This document shows positions 43,400 through 50,506 of a DNA stretch of 64,000 nucleotides, piece after piece. The notes beneath the pieces were generated by a model that saw only the letters and a program-made list of their open reading frames with translations, was not told the origin of the DNA and ran no database searches. The translations under genes and the position numbers were made by a program. Positions within the stretch are counted from its first letter, which is position 1, and each line of letters opens with the position of its first letter. Source of the stretch: a virus; IMG/VR virus record IMGVR_UViG_3300010885_032885, positions 46,769 through 110,768 of that record, one strand, 5' to 3'.

Positions 43400-43963
43400 A
43401 TGTACCTAGATGAAGGTAAAGTAGCAGTAAAGGCACTCCTGGCCTCAATGGGAGAAGATACAGAGCGTGAAGGTCTATTGGACACTCCTCGTAGAGTATC
43501 AGAAATGTATCAAGAGTTGACTGCTGGTTATAATATTGACCCTCAAGCTCTTGTAGAAAAAGCTATCTTTAAAGAAGGTTCAAATGAAATGGTTATCGTC
43601 CGTGACATCCCGTTCTATAGCCTTTGTGAGCACCACCTTGCTCCTTTCTTTGGTACTGCTACTATTGGGTATATCCCTAAGGGCGGTCGTGTTGTTGGGC
43701 TCAGTAAATTGGCTCGGGTACTTGATGCTTATAGCAAAAGACTCCAAGTACAAGAGAGACTAGGAAGTCAGATTGCTGACACTCTCTACGATTGTGGACT
43801 ACAACCTCAAGGTGTAGGAGTCTATATTTCGGCCGAGCATCTTTGTATGGCCATGCGAGGAGTACAGAAGCCGGGAACTAGTACAGTGACCAGTACACTT
43901 CGTGGTAACTTCGTAGAACCTTCTGTTAAGGACGAGTGGCTAAGGGCAGTATCAGGACGATAA
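43400..43963 (+). CDS. folE: GTP cyclohydrolase I
   Basis: A 187-residue FolE. Key motifs are RDIPFYSLCEHHLAPFFG (zinc-binding Cys and His), a RLQVQERLGSQIAD segment and SAEHLCMAMRGVQKPG (second zinc Cys and active-site residues). It opens GTP to dihydroneopterin triphosphate, the first step of the 7-deazaguanine pathway. It overlaps the next gene by one base. In this context it feeds QueD rather than folate synthesis. Confidence 0.9.
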   Translation: MYLDEGKVAVKALLASMGEDTEREGLLDTPRRVSEMYQELTAGYNIDPQALVEKAIFKEGSNEMVIVRDIPFYSLCEHHLAPFFGTATIGYIPKGGRVVGLSKLARVLDAYSKRLQVQERLGSQIADTLYDCGLQPQGVGVYISAEHLCMAMRGVQKPGTSTVTSTLRGNFVEPSVKDEWLRAVSGR

Positions 43964-44496
43964 TGAACGGTATTGTTAACCCTAAGGATGTCGTAGACTT
44001 TGGTTTTATTACCGGAGTAGATGAAGAAGATATCCAACCGAATAGTATTGACTTAAGAGTAGAAAATGTCTATACTATCAATGGGCCCCTGGTATTGTTT
44101 GCCAATAAAGAAAATCAAAGGCAACTGCCAGAATACTCTCCTCTTAGAGCTTTTAGCTACCCTGTAGATGTAGAGCTTAAAAATAGTGTAGATATGTACC
44201 GTTTAGAACCCGGACAGAGATACCAGATAGAGTTTAGTGCTAAGCTAGACCTACCCGGTAATATTTGTGGACTTACTCTGGTTAGAAGTACTATGGCCAA
44301 GAGTGGGTGTAGTGGAGAAAATGGTCTATTCGATAGTGGGTATCAAGGAGCATGTGGTATGATGGTCTCAGTACAAGCCGAGAGCTATATCGAAGTAGGT
44401 TCTAGTATTGCCCAGATGTTGTTCTTCAATGCAAGTAGTTCAAAGATGTATAATGGTTTTTATCAAGGAACTAGTTCCCCAATGGAGTGGTCGTAA
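43963..44496 (+). CDS. dUTPase/dCTP deaminase-family protein
   Basis: A 177-residue protein. It starts at the ATG that overlaps the FolE stop. SIDLRV near the N-terminus, LVRSTMAKSG (phosphate-binding motif) and GLFDSGYQG (family motif 3) place it in the dUTPase/dCTP deaminase fold. The Glu used for catalysis in dCTP deaminases is not obvious after GYQGACGMMV, so the activity may be dUTP/dCTP hydrolysis or a regulatory role. It would adjust the nucleotide pools. It belongs to the queD operon. Confidence 0.7.
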   Translation: MNGIVNPKDVVDFGFITGVDEEDIQPNSIDLRVENVYTINGPLVLFANKENQRQLPEYSPLRAFSYPVDVELKNSVDMYRLEPGQRYQIEFSAKLDLPGNICGLTLVRSTMAKSGCSGENGLFDSGYQGACGMMVSVQAESYIEVGSSIAQMLFFNASSSKMYNGFYQGTSSPMEWS

Positions 44497-44879
44497 TGGA
44501 CAAAATAGAAAAGTTAGCACAAAGTGAAGAAGTCATGTTCGAAAGAAACTTGGCTATTATTGCTAGTAGAAAACAAGAAGTACAGATCTATAGTGATAGC
44601 TTCGTCTATGAAGGTTTTATCTGTGGGTTAGATAACCGATGGGTACAACTCTACGGACACGAAGAGACCAATAAAGATAACCCTACAATTCAATGGCGTT
44701 TTATCTTGATCGGTAAAGACAAGATTTCGGCCATTGGTTCTAACGGTAGAAGTATACATGACCTAGATGAAGACATTAGAGAATGGATTAATAAAAAAAT
44801 CCATACCTTCTCTGATGTTAGTGAAAAGTTTCTTACAGTAAGAGGATATAAGAATGACAATAGAAAAGAAACCCGCTAG
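44496..44879 (+). CDS. Protein of unknown function, possible Sm-like fold
   Basis: A 127-residue protein starting at the ATG within the previous stop. Residues 20-80 have an LSm/Hfq-like beta pattern: EVQIYSDSFVYEGFICGLDNRWVQLYG, given in parts, then FILIGKDKISAI. This resembles the sm-fold strand order but lacks diagnostic residues. The C-terminal third is helical and basic. RNA or DNA binding is possible; low confidence in function. Confidence 0.5.
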   Translation: MDKIEKLAQSEEVMFERNLAIIASRKQEVQIYSDSFVYEGFICGLDNRWVQLYGHEETNKDNPTIQWRFILIGKDKISAIGSNGRSIHDLDEDIREWINKKIHTFSDVSEKFLTVRGYKNDNRKETR

Positions 44880-45321
44880 TACTCCTTTACAGGATTACGA
44901 CAATGACAGTTATGACGAAATAGTAGTAGCAGTTGAGTCTGTAAAAGAAGGCTTTAATGCTTCTATAGATCTGTCCGAAGCCAAACCCAAAGACCTTCTT
45001 GTCTATTTTGCCAATAGATTTAAAGAAGCACAAGGATATGAATATGTAGTATCCTGGGAAAAAGAGATCGCTATTATGAAGAGTTTTAAAGAACGATATG
45101 GACTAGATGCTGGTCCTATGATTGCTTTATTATTTGACAAATACAATTGCCTACTCAATGGACAAGTAATGACCGTTACTGCTTTTAGTAAAGGTAGTAA
45201 ATGGATTCAAGACAAGTTGTATATAGAGCTTAGACAAGATATAATTAAGCAAAGTGAACCGAAAGTTAGCGTAGAAGGGTTAATGGATTCTAATGACTTC
45301 CTCAATCGACTCGCCCTTTAA
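44854..45321 (+). CDS. Replication-associated protein of unknown function
   Basis: A 155-residue acidic protein with ATG at 44854 inside the preceding gene. The N-terminal 40 residues are disordered and acidic; the rest is helical (SWEKEIAIMKSFKERYGLDAGPMIALLFDKY). It is coupled to the DnaC-like gene by overlap of 29 bases, so a role in primosome loading is plausible. No family motif is visible. Confidence 0.5.
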   Translation: MTIEKKPASTPLQDYDNDSYDEIVVAVESVKEGFNASIDLSEAKPKDLLVYFANRFKEAQGYEYVVSWEKEIAIMKSFKERYGLDAGPMIALLFDKYNCLLNGQVMTVTAFSKGSKWIQDKLYIELRQDIIKQSEPKVSVEGLMDSNDFLNRLAL

Positions 45322-46093
45322 TTGGGCCAAAGATTATGTGGACTTAAAGTATAAGTTTCTTAAAGATGAAGAGACCGACTACCTAGAGATCAAAAATCCT
45401 CAATTTGAAAAGATTAACAAGAGTGGTTGTCCTAGTTGTAGTGATCGTAGTTGTGGAGAGTGTAAGGTACAGTTGCAGCTCTATAAGCACTATCTCAATG
45501 CCGGTATTGGACTTAACTACCAAAGATTAAACTGGGATGACTTTAAGGGTGACGATAATGCTCTAGCAACTGCTCAACTTTACTTGGGTAGACACGAACA
45601 AATGATTAAAGGTGGCATGGGTCTACTCTATCATGGCAGTTGGGGTACGGGTAAAACTCTACTAACTGCACTTATGGCCAAAGAACTAGTTAAACTTGGA
45701 TATACAGTTTACTTTGCTACTTTTACTCAAATGGTAGATGAGTTTACTCGAGGATGGGGTAGCAATGAAGAAAAAGCTAGATTTGAGTCTAAAGTGGTTA
45801 AGAGTGATATTTTCTTTCTCGATGATGTTGGAAAAGAATTCCGAAGTAAAAACAATCTCTCTGAAGCAACCTTTGACCATGTTCTTCGTCAAAGAGCATT
45901 AGATAATCGTCCAACCTTTATGACCACTAATATGAGCATAGAGGAGTTGAATACCGGCTATGGATCTGCTATATTTAGTCTATTGAAGGAACGAGTTATT
46001 ATCCACCATATGGTAGGAGATGACTTTAGAGAACATGCTCGTGATAGAACCTTGTCCGAGATTAGTGAAGGTAAGCAGAGGAAGATTTACTAG
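45293..46093 (+). CDS. DnaC-like helicase loader
   Basis: A 266-residue AAA+ protein. Walker A is GSWGTGKT at residues 115-122; Walker B is IFFLDDVGKE; the sensor segment is TFMTTNMSIEEL and ERVIIHHMVGDDFRE carries the arginine finger region. The N-terminal part has a zinc-like CPSCSDRSCGEC cluster, unlike E. coli DnaC. It overlaps the preceding gene and is followed directly by the DnaB-like helicase, so it loads that helicase. Confidence 0.85.
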   Translation: MTSSIDSPFNWAKDYVDLKYKFLKDEETDYLEIKNPQFEKINKSGCPSCSDRSCGECKVQLQLYKHYLNAGIGLNYQRLNWDDFKGDDNALATAQLYLGRHEQMIKGGMGLLYHGSWGTGKTLLTALMAKELVKLGYTVYFATFTQMVDEFTRGWGSNEEKARFESKVVKSDIFFLDDVGKEFRSKNNLSEATFDHVLRQRALDNRPTFMTTNMSIEELNTGYGSAIFSLLKERVIIHHMVGDDFREHARDRTLSEISEGKQRKIY

Positions 46094-47367
46094 TGGACAT
46101 TGAAAAGAGTTTTGTACCTCATTTCGTAAAGTTAGAGAATATTAAGATTATTTGGGATAAAGGAGTAAGGCCCGAACACTTCTTTGATGCTGGAGTTCGT
46201 GAACTATTCGAATATACTCTTGATTACTATCTAAAGAGTGAGTTTAGACAGACGGTTGATAGAGATTTTCTAGAGACCAAGTTTGCTGACTACTTTGTTA
46301 AGAATGAATGGCCAGAAGAAGAGTATCTACCCATTGTTCTAGTTGATGAACTAATGACCAAGTATCGTAGAAGTACTACTCAAAATGTTCTACTAAAGGC
46401 TGCAAGTGAACTAGAAAAAGACCCTGAGGCCGGTATTAGTTTGGCTCTTAACAGTCTTACTCAAATCCAGAATGATACTTCTACTCGTGAACGAATCGAA
46501 ATCTATGGTGAGGGTTATGATCGTAGAAGCAATGAGTACATCGAAAACTCTCTGAGTAAGGCTCATGAAAAACGAGGCATCTACTTTGGGTGGGATGAAC
46601 TTAATGAACAGATGTATGGTATCCAAAAAGGTGAACTGGCTGTAGTGGTCGGTATTCCTAACGTAGGTAAGAGTTGGATTGGTAGTGTTATTGCTCTTGA
46701 GGCTGCTAGAAGAAAGCAAAAGGTTTATTTTGCTTCTCTAGAACTAAGAAAAGAACTAACTCTTATGAGACTAGACTGCCTTGTATCCGGTGTACCATAT
46801 ACGAGATATGAACGAGGACAGCTTACCCCTAACGAACTTAAAAGACTAAAAGAGGCACGAGAAGAGGTTATGGAGTTTGGTGAATACCTTCTAATCGATA
46901 GTCCTAGTCGTAAGAGTGAACGAACAGTAATCGAACTTTACTCGAAGGCCAAACACTGGGGAGCTGATCTAATGGTCGGTGACCAGTTGAGTTGGATTAC
47001 TACTGAAAAGAACTATGGTACTAATAGTAACTTTCAAACCTTACAGATGGCTGAAGTGATCACTGACGTAGCCAGTATCAATCGAGAGATGGGTATGGCT
47101 AGTGTATGGCTAGCCCAATTTAACCGAGAAGCAACCAAGAGTAAAAAAGGTCGTGGAGGTCTTGCCCAGATTGGACTAACTAGTCAAATTGAGCAGATTG
47201 TAGACTGGGCTTTTGGTATTGGTGCTACTAAAGAAATGAAACAGCAAGAGGCCTTGGTTCTAGATATACTTAAGAGTCGTAGAAGTGATCTCAAGAGCTA
47301 TATGATGAGTTTTGAATTAAGAGAACAGACTAGTCTAAAGATTGTGAGAGAGTATGACGAAGAATAA
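46093..47367 (+). CDS. dnaB: Replicative DNA helicase, DnaB-like
   Basis: A 424-residue helicase with a GTG start on the last base of the loader stop. Walker A is GIPNVGKS at residues 187-194, Walker B LMVGDQLSWI, and SVWLAQFNREATKSKKG gives the sensor and basic finger. It unwinds DNA at the fork. The N-terminal domain is short (about 150 residues), as in phage DnaB proteins. Next to loader, primase and polymerase genes it forms the core of the phage replisome. Confidence 0.9.
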   Translation: MDIEKSFVPHFVKLENIKIIWDKGVRPEHFFDAGVRELFEYTLDYYLKSEFRQTVDRDFLETKFADYFVKNEWPEEEYLPIVLVDELMTKYRRSTTQNVLLKAASELEKDPEAGISLALNSLTQIQNDTSTRERIEIYGEGYDRRSNEYIENSLSKAHEKRGIYFGWDELNEQMYGIQKGELAVVVGIPNVGKSWIGSVIALEAARRKQKVYFASLELRKELTLMRLDCLVSGVPYTRYERGQLTPNELKRLKEAREEVMEFGEYLLIDSPSRKSERTVIELYSKAKHWGADLMVGDQLSWITTEKNYGTNSNFQTLQMAEVITDVASINREMGMASVWLAQFNREATKSKKGRGGLAQIGLTSQIEQIVDWAFGIGATKEMKQQEALVLDILKSRRSDLKSYMMSFELREQTSLKIVREYDEE

Positions 47368-47632
47368 TGACTTTACTGCAGAGGAGATGGCAGATATGAG
47401 CAATGAAGAGCTAACTGAAATCAATAGACAAAAAAATCTATATCACTCTGAGGGAAAACTTATTGACCCTAACATGGTTGAAGTAGAACTAGACCTCTCT
47501 GATGCTGAACTTAAACAGATACTTAGTGCAGCCGAAGAAAAGGGTATGAGTCTCGAACAGTATGTCAACTATGCTCTAGAAAAGTTTATTGAAAAGTATA
47601 TCTTGGAGTCTAATGATGATCAAGTGCACTAG
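47354..47632 (+). CDS. Small acidic protein of unknown function
   Basis: A 92-residue protein overlapping the helicase by 14 bases. It is acidic with a helix-rich end (EQYVNYALEKFIEKYI) in which LSDAELKQILSAAEEKGMSLEQYV looks like a ribbon-helix-helix region, given in parts. It could bind DNA weakly. No strong evidence for function. Confidence 0.5.
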   Translation: MTKNNDFTAEEMADMSNEELTEINRQKNLYHSEGKLIDPNMVEVELDLSDAELKQILSAAEEKGMSLEQYVNYALEKFIEKYILESNDDQVH

Positions 47633-47786
47633 TGCCTACTATGATGAAAATAGAAAAGAAGTAGTAGTTTGTGGTCTAGATGAGTTTCATGTTCTAGAAA
47701 GAGAAAGAGAGTCTCATTATGCTCTTGATCCCAATGGAAACCCTACACATATATGGAGTGTAAGCAATGTCCCTAGCCCTAGATAG
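47613..47786 (+). CDS. Small protein of unknown function
   Basis: A 57-residue frame from the tandem ATG codons at 47613 or 47616, with TTGGAG just upstream. It has a beta-like pattern (EVVVCGLDEFHVLE) and ends with Trp. It overlaps both neighbours. There is no recognised motif. Confidence 0.45.
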   Translation: MMIKCTSAYYDENRKEVVVCGLDEFHVLERERESHYALDPNGNPTHIWSVSNVPSPR

Positions 47787-48009
47787 ACACATAGAGAACT
47801 TAAAAAACTGGCTTGAACTTAATTCTCAGTATGTCCCTCGATGGTGGAAGTTTCGTAAGAAGAGCTGGCATAAAGGCTACACTGAGGCCTGTCAACAAGC
47901 ACTAGAACTTCTTGAAAACGATAAGGTCTCTCTATTAAAGTTAAATGACTATAGAGCACTAGAAGGTTACTATAGAGACATACATATGGAAAGTTACGAT
48001 CAAAAATAA
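47767..48009 (+). CDS. Small basic protein of unknown function
   Basis: An 80-residue protein with ATG 47767. It is Lys/Trp/Tyr-rich (VPRWWKFRKKSWHKGY) and helical in the second half. It lies between the helicase and primase genes with tight overlaps, so a DNA-replication link is possible. No motif is recognised. Confidence 0.5.
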   Translation: MSLALDRHIENLKNWLELNSQYVPRWWKFRKKSWHKGYTEACQQALELLENDKVSLLKLNDYRALEGYYRDIHMESYDQK

Positions 48010-49010
48010 TGAATAAACTTAGTGAGATCTTCCAAGGACTAGATGCCGAAGGAGTTTTAAGAGACCTTATTGGGGCTCATGAAATTATTGAGAACGATAC
48101 AGAACTAATACACTCTTGTAAACTTCCATTTGGTATGCATAAAAATGGAGACAGTAACCCTAGTGCAAGTTTAAATAGAGAGAGTTTACTTTTTAATTGC
48201 TTTACTTGTGGTGGTGGAAGTATTATCTGGTTAGTGCAGAACTGTATGGATATTTCTCGAGATGATGCTATTGCCGAACTCCAGAACTATGCCACTGGAT
48301 TAAAGCATATGCCTGTAGAGCAATTTATGGAACGATTGGGTAAACTATTCGATGATGAAAAAGAGCAACGTGTAGATATACCCAAGTATAATGAAAAGAT
48401 CTTGGAACGATGGACTCAACCCACTGACTATCTCACTGAACGTGGAGTAAGTGTAGAAGTACAGAAAGAAATGAAGACTGGACTCGATAGTGGACGTAGA
48501 GAGATTGCTCGAGTCAATGGTAATGAAGTAATCGTAAATTGTGATCGAGTGGTACTTCCTCACTTTATGAACGGACGACTTGTAGGTTGGGTGGCTCGAA
48601 AAATAAAGAACATAGAAGGAATTGCTAAGTATAAAAACTCCAAGAGCTTTCCTAGACAATATGGACTCTACAACTATGATAATGTTTCAAAGAATAAACC
48701 AGTCTATGTAGTAGAGAGTCCTATGAGTGTACTAGTGCTAAAGAGTAGAGGTACAACCAATGTAGTTGCTACCTTTGGAGCTAAAGTATCTAAGCCTCAA
48801 CTAGAACTACTAAGAAATTTCCCAGAAGTCACCATCTTTCCAGATGGAGATGCTCCTGGTAGAGTCTCTACTCATAATCTAATTGACGCTCTTCGTGACT
48901 ATACTAGTGTAAAAGTTATAGATACTCCCGATGGAGAAGACCCAGCAAGTTTAACTGAAGTACCTTCTAGTCTAAGTAGTTTTGTTTATGAACTATCTGA
49001 AATTAGTTGA
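48009..49010 (+). CDS. dnaG: DnaG-type primase
   Basis: A 333-residue primase. The N-terminal zinc domain has SCKLPFGMH, the NPSAS strand and NCFTCGGGS. The Toprim domain contains PVYVVESPMSV (conserved Glu) and TIFPDGDAPGR (DxD of the active site). It is shorter than bacterial DnaG and lacks a long C-terminal helicase-interaction domain. It makes RNA primers for the polymerase encoded downstream. Confidence 0.9.
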   Translation: MNKLSEIFQGLDAEGVLRDLIGAHEIIENDTELIHSCKLPFGMHKNGDSNPSASLNRESLLFNCFTCGGGSIIWLVQNCMDISRDDAIAELQNYATGLKHMPVEQFMERLGKLFDDEKEQRVDIPKYNEKILERWTQPTDYLTERGVSVEVQKEMKTGLDSGRREIARVNGNEVIVNCDRVVLPHFMNGRLVGWVARKIKNIEGIAKYKNSKSFPRQYGLYNYDNVSKNKPVYVVESPMSVLVLKSRGTTNVVATFGAKVSKPQLELLRNFPEVTIFPDGDAPGRVSTHNLIDALRDYTSVKVIDTPDGEDPASLTEVPSSLSSFVYELSEIS

Positions 49011-49035
49011 TTTAATACGAGTATTAACCTATACT
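49007..49035 (+). promoter_or_regulatory. Promoter (TTGATT-N17-TATACT) for the ssDNA-binding gene
   Basis: TTGATT at 49007-49012 overlaps the primase stop and TATACT at 49030-49035 follows after 17 bases. The predicted start near 49042 gives a leader of about 49 bases with AAAGGAAAC before the ATG at 49091. A strong, dedicated promoter for an ssDNA-binding protein fits its high expected dosage. Confidence 0.75.
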
Positions 49036-49090
49036 TGTAGTGGCTTAGGCCAATGAATAAAAACCAAAACCCAAACTAAAGGAAACTAAA

Positions 49091-49894
49091 ATGGCACTAA
49101 AAAAAGGTATGGCAGCAGTAAAGGAAAGCCTAGAGCGTTCCCAACGGAGCAGTGCTCCAAGTAAAGACTATGTAGAGACCAACTGGTTCTACTGGAAGGC
49201 CGGCGAAAGCAAGGCTGTAAGATTTCTAACCGATGCTAATGACATCTTTGTTGTTCCAGTACACGAAAATGTTCCTGCTCATGATGGTAAGACTAAGACA
49301 TTTGTTTGTCGACAAGCATTCGATGCTAGTTGTGAACTATGTGCCGATAAAGTCTATCGACGTGATGTTGGTTACGGTGTAGCAGTTCTTCGTGAAGAAG
49401 TTTACGAAGAGGTTGATGGACAGAAGAAACTGACCGGTTACCGTGATGTTGTCAGTAACTATGAATCTGAAGAAGGCGGCAAGACCGTTATTAAGAAGAA
49501 GCCTTATGTAGGTATCGTAAGTCAAGGCATGCGTAACTTCTGGAATCAGATTGCTGTTATTTCTGAAAAGTATGGCAGTCTTCGTGATCGTGAAATCGAG
49601 ATTATGCGACAAGGTGCAGGTACAGATACTACCTATATGGCCTTTGCACTAGATCCTAAGCCAATTGAAAATATTGATACTCGTTATGCTAAGTTTGTTC
49701 CAGACATTGAAGGATTCTTGACTCGAATCGGTAGTGAAGACTACTATGCTGCTCAACTACACGGTATTAAGCCAGAGGCCAAAGAAGAAGCTTTTGTAAC
49801 CTCTGATGAAGATGAATATGCAGAGGACGAATATGTTCCTCTAGAAGAAGAAACTACTGCAGATCGACTTCGTAAGAAGCTATCAGCAGAATAA
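49091..49894 (+). CDS. Single-stranded DNA-binding protein, gp32-like
   Basis: A 267-residue protein. The first 20 residues are basic with Ala/Ser (MALKKGMAAVKESLERSQRS), then an OB-like region with a Cys cluster CRQAFDASCELC around residues 78-89, similar to the zinc subdomain of T4 gp32. The tail is strongly acidic and then basic (SDEDEYAEDEYVPLEEETTADRLRKKL), the usual interaction region of SSBs. It lies between primase and polymerase genes. Confidence 0.75.
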   Translation: MALKKGMAAVKESLERSQRSSAPSKDYVETNWFYWKAGESKAVRFLTDANDIFVVPVHENVPAHDGKTKTFVCRQAFDASCELCADKVYRRDVGYGVAVLREEVYEEVDGQKKLTGYRDVVSNYESEEGGKTVIKKKPYVGIVSQGMRNFWNQIAVISEKYGSLRDREIEIMRQGAGTDTTYMAFALDPKPIENIDTRYAKFVPDIEGFLTRIGSEDYYAAQLHGIKPEAKEEAFVTSDEDEYAEDEYVPLEEETTADRLRKKLSAE

Positions 49895-49900
49895 GTTTGA

Positions 49901-49961
49901 GAGTCCGGTGGTTGGTCTTGTTCCTTCCTCGCATCAAGCCTCCACACAACCACCGGATCTC
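49901..49961 (+). other. Long hairpin after the ssDNA-binding gene
   Basis: TCCGGTGGTTG at 49904-49914 is perfectly complementary to CAACCACCGGA at 49947-49957, extended by GAG/CTC pairs with one bulged A. The 32-base loop contains a further CTTG/CAAG pair. No U-run follows, so this is not a standard intrinsic terminator; it could be a processing or stability element between the ssb and groES-like genes. There is no good reading frame in it. Confidence 0.6.
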
Positions 49962-49984
49962 AATTAATCTAAAGAAAGAATATA

Positions 49985-50275
49985 ATGTCATTTAATGCTC
50001 TAGAAGATAAAGTAATACTACAGTTGGATGAAGTAGAAGAAAAAACTGAAAGTGGACTCTTTATACCAGATGGTGCTACCGAGATGTCCAATATTGGAAC
50101 AGTAGTTGCTGTAGGCCCTGGACGAACTGCTATGGATGGTTCAATTATCCCAACTGGTATTAGTGTTGGAGATCGAGTAATGTTTGCCAAGAGAAGTGCT
50201 CAAAAGATCGAAATTGATGAACAAGAGTATCTAGTGTTCCTAGTAGAACACATTCTAGCCATTGTTGAGGCCTAA
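49985..50275 (+). CDS. groES: GroES-like co-chaperonin
   Basis: A 96-residue protein matching GroES (Cpn10): the mobile-loop region EEKTESGLFIPDGATEM, then GTVVAVGPGRT, GDRVMFAKRSAQKIEIDEQEYLVF and the terminal LAIVEA. T4 gp31 is a known phage-encoded GroES substitute for folding the large capsid protein with host GroEL. No GroEL gene is next to it. It is probably used with the host chaperonin. Confidence 0.85.
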   Translation: MSFNALEDKVILQLDEVEEKTESGLFIPDGATEMSNIGTVVAVGPGRTAMDGSIIPTGISVGDRVMFAKRSAQKIEIDEQEYLVFLVEHILAIVEA

Positions 50276-50466
50276 TGTTATCACATCTCACTCACATAAA
50301 ATTCTATTTGGAAATAATTACTCCAATAGCAATATATTTAGGCTTTGGTGCTCTTGTTGCTGAAAACAAGAGTGACTGGTACTATCTATTACTATTGCCT
50401 TTTGGAATGGTACTATTTGTAGCATCATTTGCTGTTATAGTATTTTTCTTTAAGTGGCTCTACTAA
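50275..50466 (+). CDS. Small membrane protein
   Basis: A 63-residue protein whose ATG overlaps the GroES-like stop. It has two hydrophobic segments, about residues 12-27 and 36-60 (PFGMVLFVASFAVIVFFF), joined by ENKSDW. It resembles small holin-like or anti-holin proteins, but its position in the replication region gives no support for lysis. The function is unknown. Confidence 0.5.
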   Translation: MLSHLTHIKFYLEIITPIAIYLGFGALVAENKSDWYYLLLLPFGMVLFVASFAVIVFFFKWLY

Positions 50467-50471
50467 TTATC

Positions 50472-50500
50472 TTGTTTACTATACCAAGATCTATTAAACT
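50472..50500 (+). promoter_or_regulatory. Promoter, leaderless (TTGTTT-N17-TAAACT)
   Basis: TTGTTT at 50472-50477 and TAAACT at 50495-50500, spacer 17 bases. The DNA polymerase ATG at 50507 starts six bases after the -10 box, the same geometry as at 17275 and 20219. No Shine-Dalgarno is present. Confidence 0.75.
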
Positions 50501-50506
50501 AAGAGT

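Noticed and set aside
49901-49961. Intrinsic terminator after the ssDNA-binding gene
   Set aside because: The stem is strong, but there is no U-run and the loop is large; listed as a hairpin of unknown role.
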